From Oscillospiraceae bacterium (GTDB lineage: Bacteria > Bacillota > Clostridia > Oscillospirales > Ruminococcaceae), in assembly GCA_017472375.1 (NCBI GenBank), contig JAFUQL010000082.1, forward strand, positions 1 through 11,351: 11,351 nucleotides of DNA, given 5' to 3'. Each line of letters begins with the position of its first letter. The stretch's first letter is position 1. Below are positions 1 through 6,603 of the stretch, piece by piece. Both the position numbers and the translations under genes were made by a program. The notes below the pieces were generated by a model. It worked only from the letters and a program-made list of their open reading frames with translations, was not told the origin of the DNA and ran no database searches.

Positions 1-823
1 CTGCTGCCGCTGCCGCCCAGGTGGCCGGGTATTGATAGTCATAGAAGACCTGTGTGGTCTTGCCTGCCATCGAAGATGCGATCCATGTGCCGACCGGTGT
101 CACAACGAGCGCCCCGATGACTCCGCATAGAAAGATCACCTTGCGGACACGGGGTGCCACAGGATATTCATTCAAATAATACCCGAGAACAAAAAAGCCG
201 GAAAAGCCCATCACGGCCTGCACACTCACCCAGTTGATCCAATGCTGTATGTACCCGCCGCCCCACGGAAAATCCGCAAGCATGGGCAGCACACTGGAAA
301 ACACAAAAGACAAGGCAAGGAGGTACTCCATGCACGACCGGTCGCCTGTGATCTTTCGCAGGATCGGCGTGACCAGATACAGGCCGCAGATCATGGGAAG
401 GAACCACAGATGATACTTGCTGAATACCACTCCGTCAAAGAGCCACTTTATCGTTATTTCATTTGTTCTTCCGCCAGCGACCGCAGAAACAATATTGCAG
501 ATCTGATAAACTACAGCCCAGAAAACGCAGAGCCTTGCCATCTTAAAGATATTCCGCTTAAACAGCTCGGGAATCGCGCACTCACGCCTCGGGTCGAGAA
601 AAAACACGCCGGAGACCATCACGAACAGCGGCACACAGCAGCGGATCGCGCTGGAGTAGATGTTGTGTATCCACCAGTTCACACTGCCTACATCTGCTCG
701 CAGATAATTCATATCTGCCACATGGACCATGATCACGAACAGTCCCGCGATGAGACGGATCGCATCATAGTTCCAGTTCCTTGCCGTTTTTTCAAGGCTG
801 CTTTTTTGCATTTCTGCCTGCAC
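1..823 (-). CDS. Membrane acyltransferase, Acyl_transf_3 (OafA/WecH-like) family, C-terminus cut off by the window edge
   Basis: Reading the minus strand from the GTG at 823 gives 274 codons with no stop before the edge. Family members are multi-pass membrane enzymes that move acetyl or other acyl groups onto cell-surface sugars, cell-wall polymers or lipids. Seen: a first membrane segment with the conserved Arg (residue 23) and His (residue 34, in IMVHVA) of this family; a CVPLFVMVSG segment at 63-72; the diagnostic HLWFLPMICGLYLVTPILR block at 138-156; and further hydrophobic segments near 168-183, 199-217 and 228-248. Usual length is about 330-360 residues, so roughly the last fifth is missing. 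GTG is chosen because GGAGG lies 8 bases upstream; the ATG at 811 is too far from it. It starts 33 bases after the preceding small gene. Codon use (AGA, AGG, CGA, ATA, TTT, TAT) is more A/T-rich than in its neighbours, which suggests recent acquisition. The acceptor molecule cannot be told from the sequence. Confidence 0.9.
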   Translation of the reverse strand, partial: MQAEMQKSSLEKTARNWNYDAIRLIAGLFVIMVHVADMNYLRADVGSVNWWIHNIYSSAIRCCVPLFVMVSGVFFLDPRRECAIPELFKRNIFKMARLCVFWAVVYQICNIVSAVAGGRTNEITIKWLFDGVVFSKYHLWFLPMICGLYLVTPILRKITGDRSCMEYLLALSFVFSSVLPMLADFPWGGGYIQHWINWVSVQAVMGFSGFFVLGYYLNEYPVAPRVRKVIFLCGVIGALVVTPVGTWIASSMAGKTTQVFYDYQYPATWAAAAA

Positions 824-856
824 TGATATGACCTCCCTTTATAGCGAGATGGCTTT

Positions 857-1231
857 TCAAGCATTGTCATTTTTTTCAGCGCTGTTTGCATTCACGATGG
901 CCTCGCCGGCCTCCATGGTGGCCTTGTAGCGGGCTTTGAGGATCTCAAAGTCCTGCTCGGCACTGCCGCGGGCGAATTTGTACAGGAAGGCCGCCCCGGC
1001 CGCGGCCAGCAGCGCCACCAGCACCGCCAGCGCGATGCAGTAGCCCATGGCGCTCTCCAGCGGAACTGCGCTGTTGACTTCCATCTGCCCGGCCAGCAGA
1101 TACAGGCCCACGGTGGAGCCCTCCGCCGCCTGAATGGCATTCCAGAAGCGCAGGGTATCGCTGCCCAGCAGCAAAGCTGCCAGCAGGCACATCACCGCGC
1201 CGAACAGATTTTGTTTGCGTGTATAAGGCAT
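857..1231 (-). CDS. Small two-helix membrane protein of unknown function
   Basis: Encodes 124 residues that I do not recognise. Seen: a short basic N-terminus (MPYTRKQ), a first hydrophobic segment at about residues 9-23, an outer or loop region of about 38 residues, a second very hydrophobic Ala/Leu/Val segment at about 62-84, then a charged, probably helical tail (AEQDFEILKARYKATMEAGE). Two helices with both ends in the cytoplasm fit the positive charges at the N-terminus and after helix two. The ATG at 1231 is chosen because AAGGA sits 7-8 bases upstream; the frame stays open back to 1339 inside recX but has no ribosome site there. It begins 17 bases after the recX stop and so is probably the third gene of the recA-recX transcript. 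That alone does not give it a role in DNA repair. Confidence 0.8.
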   Translation of the reverse strand: MPYTRKQNLFGAVMCLLAALLLGSDTLRFWNAIQAAEGSTVGLYLLAGQMEVNSAVPLESAMGYCIALAVLVALLAAAGAAFLYKFARGSAEQDFEILKARYKATMEAGEAIVNANSAEKNDNA

Positions 1232-1248
1232 AGTGTCATCCTTTTTGT

Positions 1249-1887
1249 TCAGCAGCTCTCCCAGTCGTCCCCGGAACCGCCCTCCAGCCAGTCGCTGATG
1301 GCCTCCCGCACGGTGCGGGGGGCAAACCCCCGGCGGCACAGGGCGGCGTACACCGCATCCCGCTTGCCGGCGGCCAGTTTGGAACCGTAGCTGCGCTCCA
1401 GCAGGCGGTCGATCTCCTCCCGCTCGTCCTCGTCGGCGTAGACTTCGTCCAGTGCGGCGGCGGCGATGTCCCGGTCCACGCCCTTCTCGGCCAGCACCCG
1501 CTCGGCTTCCCGCCGGGACTTGTGCCGCCCTTTGAGGCCCGCAGCCTTGCGCAGAGCGAACTGCTCATCGTCCAGCAACTCCAGCCGCACCATCTCGGCC
1601 ACGGCGCGGGCGCTGGTCTCACGGTCAAATTTCAGGCACAGCTTGCGGTACAGCTCCTGCTCGCCGTAGAGCCGCAGAGACAGGTACTGCAGCGCCTTGT
1701 CCTTGGCCTTGCGGTCGTCGCTGCGGTGCTGCAGCTCGTCCAGCTGTGCGTCGGTCAGGGTATCCCCCTCGGCCACGCCGCTGAGAAAATAGGTTTCGCT
1801 GTCCACCGAGAACAGGAATCCCTGCTCGCAGTGCAGAGAGTACCGCCCCAGCTTGGTCTGGCGGATGCAGGTGATGGTCGCGGGCAT
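1249..1887 (-). CDS. recX: Regulatory protein RecX
   Basis: Encodes 212 residues. RecX binds RecA and its filaments in the cytoplasm and modulates strand exchange and coprotease activity. Seen: the family's helical repeats, with the characteristic ALQYLSLRLYGEQELYRKL stretch at about residues 65-83, followed by KFDRETSARAVAEMVRLELLDDEQFA. A second repeat carries KSRREAERVLAEKGVD and a third is near the C-terminus (DAVYAALCRRGF). About 60 residues precede the first repeat, as in other Firmicute RecX proteins. Gene position is diagnostic: the ATG follows the recA TAA with no intervening base, and the ribosome site GGAGGA lies within the last recA codons, so translation is probably coupled to recA. 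The product call rests on motif and synteny together. Confidence 0.96.
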   Translation of the reverse strand: MPATITCIRQTKLGRYSLHCEQGFLFSVDSETYFLSGVAEGDTLTDAQLDELQHRSDDRKAKDKALQYLSLRLYGEQELYRKLCLKFDRETSARAVAEMVRLELLDDEQFALRKAAGLKGRHKSRREAERVLAEKGVDRDIAAAALDEVYADEDEREEIDRLLERSYGSKLAAGKRDAVYAALCRRGFAPRTVREAISDWLEGGSGDDWESC

Positions 1888-1897
1888 TTAGTCCTCC
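1885..1897 (-). promoter_or_regulatory. recX ribosome binding site embedded in the recA 3' end
   Basis: The minus strand reads GGTGGAGGACTAAATG. The GGAGGA that serves recX is formed by the last Val-Glu-Asp codons of recA, and TAA directly abuts ATG. This fixes the recX start and implies that ribosomes finishing recA can begin recX by re-initiation. Confidence 0.8.
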
Positions 1898-3066
1898 ACC
1901 ATGATGTCCAGATCCGCCTCACTGGCAGCCGCGCGGCTCGCACGGACGGCGGGCGCAGGGGCCTCCTCCTTGGCGGGCGCAGCAGGGGCGGGCGCGGGGG
2001 CGCCCTTTTTCACCTTGCCGGCCTTGCCGCCCAGACGGTCGGCGTTGGCACGCACCTGTGCCTCGATCTCGTCCATCAGCTCGGGGTGTTCCTTCAGATA
2101 CAGCTTGGAGTTATCGCGGCCCTGACCCAGACGGGTCTCTTTGTAGTTGAACCAGGCACCGCTCTTCTTCACGATGTCCAGCAGGACAGCCAGATCCAGG
2201 ATCTCGCCCACCTTGCTGATGCCCTCGCCGAACATGATGTCGAACTCAGCCTCCTTGAAGGGGGGCGCTACCTTGTTCTTCACCACCTTGGCGCGGGTGC
2301 GGTTGCCGATGAAGGAGCCGGAGGCATCCTTCAGGCCCTCGATGCGGCGCACGTCGATGCGCACGCTGGAATAATACTTCAGAGCGCGGCCGCCTGCGGT
2401 GACCTCGGGGTTGCCGTAGATGACGCCCACCTTCTCGCGCAGCTGGTTGATGAAGATGGCCACGGTGCCGGTCTTGCCGATGACGCCGGTGAGCTTGCGC
2501 AGGGCCTGGCTCATCAGGCGGGCCTGCAGACCCACATGGCTGTCGCCCATCTCGCCCTCGATCTCGGCCTTGGGCACCATGGCGGCCACCGAGTCGATGA
2601 CGATGGCATCGATGGCGCCGGAGCGCACCAGCGCCTCGCAGATCTCAAGGGCCTGCTCGCCGGTGTCCGGCTGGCTCACCAGCAGGCTGTCGATGTCCAC
2701 ACCCAGCGCACGGGCGTAGTCGGGGTCCAGGGCGTGCTCCACGTCGATGAAGGCCACCTCGCCGCCCTTCTTCTGGGCTTCGGCCAGCACGTGCAGCGCC
2801 AGGGTGGTCTTGCCGCTGGACTCGGGGCCATAGACCTCCACCACGCGGCCGCGGGGCATGCCGCCCACGCCCAGCGCCAGATCCAGACCCAGACTGCCGG
2901 TGGAGATGGAATCCACCTGCATGGCGGCGTTGGAGCCCAGCTTCATCACCGCGCCCTTGCCGAACTGCTTCTCGATCTGGGCCAGCGCGGTCTCCAGCGC
3001 GGCCTTCTTATCCTGCGCGCCCTCCTTGCGGGTGGGGGTGGGCACGGTATTCTTCTTGTCTGCCAT
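1888..3066 (-). CDS. recA: Recombinase RecA
   Basis: Encodes 392 residues. RecA is the ATP-dependent DNA strand-exchange protein for homologous recombination and the coprotease that triggers LexA cleavage. Seen: Walker A GPESSGKT at residues 80-87; catalytic Glu in FIDVEHALDP (Glu110); Walker B region AIVIDSVAAMVPKAEIEGE at 154-172; loop L1/L2 segments including HVGLQARLMSQALRKL and GNPEVTAGGRALKYYSSVR at 218-236. The core ends near residue 345. After it comes an Ala/Pro/Lys-rich linker (about 350-380) and a short acidic end (EADLDIMVED), which makes the protein about 40 residues longer than E. coli RecA. The ATG at 3066 follows GGAGGAGA at good spacing; an open extension to 3144 has no family similarity. 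It has its own sigma-A promoter at 3149-3177 and is the first gene of recA-recX-small membrane protein. Confidence 0.99.
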   Translation of the reverse strand: MADKKNTVPTPTRKEGAQDKKAALETALAQIEKQFGKGAVMKLGSNAAMQVDSISTGSLGLDLALGVGGMPRGRVVEVYGPESSGKTTLALHVLAEAQKKGGEVAFIDVEHALDPDYARALGVDIDSLLVSQPDTGEQALEICEALVRSGAIDAIVIDSVAAMVPKAEIEGEMGDSHVGLQARLMSQALRKLTGVIGKTGTVAIFINQLREKVGVIYGNPEVTAGGRALKYYSSVRIDVRRIEGLKDASGSFIGNRTRAKVVKNKVAPPFKEAEFDIMFGEGISKVGEILDLAVLLDIVKKSGAWFNYKETRLGQGRDNSKLYLKEHPELMDEIEAQVRANADRLGGKAGKVKKGAPAPAPAAPAKEEAPAPAVRASRAAASEADLDIMVED

Positions 3067-3082
3067 TGATTCTCTCCTCCAT

Positions 3083-3131
3083 GGCGGGGCCTTTTCCGGC
3101 CGCCGTCCGGTATTTTCCGGGGCTTTGCCCC
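3083..3131 (-). other. Hairpin-rich recA leader
   Basis: Between the promoter and the recA start the leader (about 75 bases) holds several inverted repeats: ggggc-ttt-gcccc at 3119-3131, ccgg-tatttt-ccgg at 3107-3120 (exclusive with the first), and ggc/ggcc...ggcc/gcc at 3083-3104. The 3119-3131 stem would lie close to the transcript 5' end. No long T-run follows, so these look like leader structures and not terminators. Function is unknown. Confidence 0.5.
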
Positions 3132-3148
3132 TCGTTCTGTTCACCCAT

Positions 3149-3177
3149 ATTATACACAGAAGCGGGGCATTTTACAA
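3149..3177 (-). promoter_or_regulatory. recA sigma-A promoter
   Basis: On the minus strand TTGTAA (-35, 3172-3177) and a perfect TATAAT (-10, 3149-3154) are separated by exactly 17 bases. Predicted transcription start is near 3142, giving a leader of about 75 bases. No canonical Gram-positive LexA box (GAAC-N4-GTTC) is visible from 3067 to 3215, although a 19-base quasi-palindrome lies directly upstream of the -35. Confidence 0.85.
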
Positions 3178-3178
3178 T

Positions 3179-3197
3179 TGAAAGCGGAACGGTTTCA
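3179..3197. promoter_or_regulatory. Quasi-palindrome next to the recA -35, possible operator
   Basis: tgaaagcggaacggtttca pairs with itself at 7 of 9 positions around a central base. It ends one base upstream of the -35 hexamer. The geometry suits a dimeric regulator, but it does not match the LexA consensus, so this is a candidate only. Confidence 0.35.
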
Positions 3198-3213
3198 GTC
3201 CCATAAACGGGAC
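3198..3213 (-). other. Inverted repeat just after prmC
   Basis: gtccc-ataaac-gggac forms a perfect five-base stem with a six-base loop, beginning 3 bases beyond the prmC stop codon. An outer gaac (3187-3190) can pair with gttc (3214-3217) with a bulge. There is no following T-run on the minus strand, so efficient intrinsic termination is doubtful. Confidence 0.4.
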
Positions 3214-3215
3214 GT

Positions 3216-4130
3216 TCAAGGGCGTTTTGCCGCAGCGCCCCGGGGCCGTCCCTCCAGGTCCTTCAGGATGGTCACTTCCGTCCAGCCGGCCTGCTCCAGA
3301 ATGGCCTTCACAGCCTCCCACTGCAGCCAGCCGAACTCCGCCACCAGCCAGCCGCCGTGCTTGACCAGCGGCAGGTAGGCTTCGGCGATGTGCCGGTAGA
3401 ACCGAAGTCCGTCCACACCGCCGTCCAGTGCCATGGCCGGCTCGAAGCGTACCTCGGCCTGCAGCACCAGCATCTCATCGGCGGTCAGGTAGGGGGGGTT
3501 GGTGACGATCAGATCGAAGCTCTCTTCCGCCTTGCCCTCCTGCCAGGTGAACGCATCCCCTTCCTCCACGATCAGGGCGGGATGCTCCTCGCTGAAGCCC
3601 TCCAGCGCGCCGGCGGCGTTCTTCTTCAGCCACACCAGCGCCTCGGGGCTCTTTTCCACCGCGGTCACCGCGGCGGCGGGCACGAACTTCTTCACGCCCA
3701 GGCCCAGGCAGCCGCTGCCGGCGCACAGGTCCAGCACGGCGGGGGCTTCCACCGCCTTTGCCTTCTCGATGGCGGCCAGGCAGACCGGTTCACTGTCCGC
3801 GCGGGGGATCAGTACGCCCTCGCCCACCTGCACCTCAAAGTTCAGGAAGGGCCACTTCCCCGCCAGATACTGCAGGGGGTACCGCTCGAAGCGGCGGGCA
3901 GCCAGGGTCACCAGCTGAATGACCTCCTCCTCGGTGAGGGGATCCTGCCGCACATAGGGGTCCTCGCCGGTCACCATGCGCACCAGTTCCCGGGCATCAA
4001 AGTTGGCATCCGGGCAGCCGTTGGACTGGAGCATACCGGCCACCAGCTCCATGCCCATGCGGGGGGGCATGCCCACCAGAAACTCGCCGAAGCCCTCCAG
4101 ACCCTCTGGCATTCTCGATTCGTTTACCAT
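3216..4130 (-). CDS. prmC: Peptide chain release factor N5-glutamine methyltransferase PrmC (HemK family)
   Basis: Encodes 304 residues. PrmC uses S-adenosylmethionine to methylate the glutamine of the GGQ motif in release factors RF1 and RF2 in the cytoplasm. Seen: an N-terminal helical domain; the family linker PLQYLAGKWPF...VLIPRADSE at 85-114; the SAM-binding glycine-rich loop VLDLCAGSGCLGLGV at 132-146; the catalytic NPPY at 211-214; and EPAMALDGGVDGLRFYR at 230-246. The family usually has RPETE or RPDTE where this protein has RADSE. The ATG at 4130 is chosen because GGAGG lies 7 bases upstream inside the preceding gene; a TTG two codons earlier is too close to that site. It overlaps the DUF1385 stop by seven bases. 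DUF1385-prmC pairing is common in Clostridia, often followed by prfA, which is absent here. A hairpin without a T-run follows at 3198-3213. Confidence 0.96.
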   Translation of the reverse strand: MVNESRMPEGLEGFGEFLVGMPPRMGMELVAGMLQSNGCPDANFDARELVRMVTGEDPYVRQDPLTEEEVIQLVTLAARRFERYPLQYLAGKWPFLNFEVQVGEGVLIPRADSEPVCLAAIEKAKAVEAPAVLDLCAGSGCLGLGVKKFVPAAAVTAVEKSPEALVWLKKNAAGALEGFSEEHPALIVEEGDAFTWQEGKAEESFDLIVTNPPYLTADEMLVLQAEVRFEPAMALDGGVDGLRFYRHIAEAYLPLVKHGGWLVAEFGWLQWEAVKAILEQAGWTEVTILKDLEGRPRGAAAKRP

Positions 4131-5059
4131 ATACAATCCTCCGGTTTCTCGGGCAGCACCGGCGTCACCGCCGCGATGGCTACCTCCAGCATGGAATCAT
4201 CGGGTTCAAAGGTGGTCAGGCGCTGCATCCACAGGCCGGGGGCGGAAAACGCCCGGGTGAACAGGTTGTCGTACCGGCCCGCCAGCATGATCAGCTCGTA
4301 GCTGATGCCCATGACCACCGGCAGCAGCAGCAGCTTGCCCGCCACGCGGATGAGCAGGTTGTCCCAGCTCAGGAAGGCATTCACAAAGACGCTCACCAGC
4401 AGCACCAGGATCATAAAGCTGGTGCCGCAGCGGGGGTGGAAGCGGCTGTGCTTGCGGATGTTCTCCACGGTCAGCTCCTCGCCGGCCTCATAGCAGGCGA
4501 TGGTCTTGTGTTCAGCGCCGTGGTACTCGAACACCCGATGGATCTCCTTCATGCGGGTACACAGGGCCAGATAGGTGATGAACACCACGATCTTCATGGC
4601 GCTCTCCAGCGCCACCTTCGCCATGTCGGGCAGGGTCACAAAGCGCCCCAGCAGGCCCACCACAAAGGCGGGCACCGCCATGAACAGCAGGATCGCCAGC
4701 ACAACACCCAGCACGCCGGCCACGCCCATCAGGGCCTTCTCGAACTTCTCGCCCAGCTTGTCCATGAGCCACTTCTCCAGCTTGGAGGGTTCCTCCTCGA
4801 AGTCCTCACCCATGCTGATCTCTGCCGAGTACATCAGGTACTTGTAGCCGGAGATGAAGTTGTCGATCATGTTCAGCATGCCCCGCACAAAGGGCATCTT
4901 GTGCCACACCCGGCTGACCACCTCCTCGTGCTTCAGCACGATGTTGCCCTCCGGGTCGCGCACGGCAACGCAGATCCTGCCGTTGCCCTTCATCATAATG
5001 CCCTCCATCAGGGCCTGGCCGCCCACTCGGGTGCGGAAACACTCCTTCGGTTTTTCCAT
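4124..5059 (-). CDS. DUF1385 membrane protein (YqhQ-like)
   Basis: Encodes 311 residues. This is a widespread Firmicute membrane protein family without an established biochemical role. Seen: the N-terminal signature VGGQALMEGIMM at 12-23; hydrophobic segments at about 113-140 and 152-168; then the conserved YHGAEHKTI at 179-187 and HPRCGTSF at 208-215, whose His, Glu and Cys residues look like a metal or active site (inference); further membrane segments at about 216-231 and 239-260; GISYEL at 251-256; and PGLWMQRLTTFEP near the end. The ATG at 5059 has AAAGGAG 5-6 bases upstream. It starts 61 bases after the histidine kinase stop, so it may be read through from that operon or have its own weak promoter. 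It ends overlapping prmC by seven bases. Confidence 0.95.
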   Translation of the reverse strand: MEKPKECFRTRVGGQALMEGIMMKGNGRICVAVRDPEGNIVLKHEEVVSRVWHKMPFVRGMLNMIDNFISGYKYLMYSAEISMGEDFEEEPSKLEKWLMDKLGEKFEKALMGVAGVLGVVLAILLFMAVPAFVVGLLGRFVTLPDMAKVALESAMKIVVFITYLALCTRMKEIHRVFEYHGAEHKTIACYEAGEELTVENIRKHSRFHPRCGTSFMILVLLVSVFVNAFLSWDNLLIRVAGKLLLLPVVMGISYELIMLAGRYDNLFTRAFSAPGLWMQRLTTFEPDDSMLEVAIAAVTPVLPEKPEDCIW

Positions 5060-5086
5060 TCTCGCTCCTTTTAGTCGTTTACTCAC

Positions 5087-5092
5087 AGTATA
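5087..5092 (-). promoter_or_regulatory. Possible weak -10 element before DUF1385
   Basis: The 61-base gap between the kinase and DUF1385 is strikingly A/T-rich against its surroundings and contains TATACT on the minus strand. No good -35 lies at 16-18 bases (the 17-base position reads GATTTG), so any promoter here would be weak. Confidence 0.25.
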
Positions 5093-5120
5093 TTTTATTC
5101 AAAATTTCACAAATCGGAAA

Positions 5121-6557
5121 TCAAGTTTCTCCGTTCAGCCGGCGAAGCTCGGGCTGGTACAGGGGCAGACGGATCTTGGCGGTGGTACCTGCCCCCAGTT
5201 CGCTCTCCAGGTCCAGCGTGCCGTCCAGCGCGGTGACGATCTCCTCGGCCACCGCAAGGCCGATGCCGCTGCCCCGCACTGCGTTTTTGCCCTTGAAGAA
5301 CTTCTGCTTCACGCTCTCCAGATCCTCGGGTGCGATGCCGCGGCCCTCGTCCCGGATGAGAACGTAGACGTTCTCACCGTCCTGCAGCAGCTCCAGCGTG
5401 ATGGCCCCGCCGGGATTCGAATACTTGATGGCGTTGTCCAGCAGATTGATGAACACCTGCCGCAGCCGCCCGGCGTCCGCCCACACAGGCAGGGGCAGTT
5501 CCGGCTCGTCGTACACAAGGCGCAGGCCTTCCTGGGTCATGCGGGCCTCCACGAACAGGGCCGCATCGGTCAGCTCGGCCACCAGGTCCAGGACCTGGCA
5601 GTTCAGCTTCAGGCCGTTCTGCAGGCGGGAGAAGTTCAGCAGCTCCTCCACCATGTCATACAGGCGGTCGGTCTCCCGGCCGATGATGGCCAGACCCTTG
5701 CGGTAGTTGTCGTCCTCCGGGTCGCGCAGGGCCGCCACCGTCTCCACCCAGCCGCGGATGCTGGTGAGCGGGGTGCGCAGCTCATGGCTCACCGAGGAGA
5801 TGAACTCGTTTTTCAGACGCTCGGTCTTGGAGAGGTCCTCCGCCATCTGGTTGATGGTGCGACACAGCCGGCCGATCTCGTCTGCGGCGCCGCTGTCCGG
5901 CAGGCGCACGTCCAGGCTGCCCTGTGCGATCTGGGTGGCCATCTGCTCCACACGGTTCAGCGGCACCACGATGGAACGCACGAAGAACAGCCCCGACCAC
6001 AGCGACACACCGAAGATGACCGCCACCACCCCAAGGCTCATCCACGCAAGGCTGGAGAGCTGCTCATCCACCAGGGTCAGGCTGGTGACCATGCGCAGGG
6101 CGGCCACGTCCTCGGCCTGGTAGGGGGCCAGCACGGTCACGGCCAGCACCTTTTCGCCGGCGGCACTGCGGTAGGTGGCCTCGCCCCGGCCGTCCGGGCC
6201 GGTCATGGCCTGGTGGAAATCCTCCATCTGTGCCGGATCTGCCGCCATACCGCTGGAGGAGGCCAGCACCTGGCCCTCGCTGTCCAGCAGGGTGAACTCA
6301 AATTTGTCCTTCTCATCGAACTGCTCCACCATGCGGCGCAGTGCAGCGCTGCGCTGCTGGCTGTCGGTGGTCTGCTCGTTGCCGGTGTACATCTTGAGCT
6401 GGCCGCTGATGGAGGAGAACCGGCTGCTCACCGCCTGTTTGGCGGCACTGTAGTAGTTGGAGTAGTTCAGGTACAGGAACAGCCCCTCTGCCACAATGAG
6501 GGCCAGCATGGTGATGAACAGGCTGTTGCGCACCCATTTCTTGGTGATGCTGTTCAC
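5121..6557 (-). CDS. Membrane sensor histidine kinase with extracytoplasmic sensor domain
   Basis: Encodes 478 residues. Partner of the response regulator just upstream: senses an extracellular signal and phosphorylates the regulator. Seen in order: membrane helix 1 (about 12-31); an extracytoplasmic domain of about 140 residues with a Cache/PAS-like end (FTLLDSEGQVLASSSG at 88-103); membrane helix 2 (172-194); HAMP linker (about 195-247); HisKA with phospho-acceptor His258 in SSVSHELRTPLTSIRG; N box NLLDNAIKYS at 371-380; G1 box DEGRGIAP at 403-410; F box KQKFFKG at 418-423; G2 box GSGIGLAVAEEI at 429-440. All catalytic motifs are intact. The GTG at 6557 follows AAAGGAGG at 7-base spacing. 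It lies 46 bases after the regulator and is the last gene of the signalling unit. The overall plan resembles PhoR/WalK-type kinases, but the signal is unknown. Confidence 0.97.
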   Translation of the reverse strand: MNSITKKWVRNSLFITMLALIVAEGLFLYLNYSNYYSAAKQAVSSRFSSISGQLKMYTGNEQTTDSQQRSAALRRMVEQFDEKDKFEFTLLDSEGQVLASSSGMAADPAQMEDFHQAMTGPDGRGEATYRSAAGEKVLAVTVLAPYQAEDVAALRMVTSLTLVDEQLSSLAWMSLGVVAVIFGVSLWSGLFFVRSIVVPLNRVEQMATQIAQGSLDVRLPDSGAADEIGRLCRTINQMAEDLSKTERLKNEFISSVSHELRTPLTSIRGWVETVAALRDPEDDNYRKGLAIIGRETDRLYDMVEELLNFSRLQNGLKLNCQVLDLVAELTDAALFVEARMTQEGLRLVYDEPELPLPVWADAGRLRQVFINLLDNAIKYSNPGGAITLELLQDGENVYVLIRDEGRGIAPEDLESVKQKFFKGKNAVRGSGIGLAVAEEIVTALDGTLDLESELGAGTTAKIRLPLYQPELRRLNGET

Positions 6558-6603
6558 ACAGCGCCCTCCTTTCGGTCAGCACCCGGTCAAAGCCGCCGGG
6601 CGG

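Noticed and set aside
242..826. Plus-strand open frame of 194 codons opposite the acyltransferase
   Set aside because: The minus strand gives an uninterrupted membrane acyltransferase with a ribosome site. The plus-strand product is His/Arg-rich and unrecognisable.
1522..3069. Long open frame on the plus strand opposite recA and recX (515 codons)
   Set aside because: It is antisense to two certain genes. Its product is low-complexity His/Gln/Leu/Ala-rich, as expected from the mirror frame of GC-rich coding DNA, and has no family similarity.
3067..3144. Longer N-terminus for RecA starting at 3144
   Set aside because: The extension has no similarity to RecA, spans the leader hairpins and begins at about the predicted transcription start. 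The ATG at 3066 has GGAGGAGA.
3067..3215. Canonical LexA (SOS) box before recA
   Set aside because: GAAC occurs three times, but none is followed by GTTC at four bases. The nearest is GAAC-N5-GTTT at the prmC end, with wrong spacing and one mismatch.
3187..3217. Intrinsic terminator after prmC
   Set aside because: The hairpin is present but only five pairs long in its core, and no T-run follows on the minus strand.
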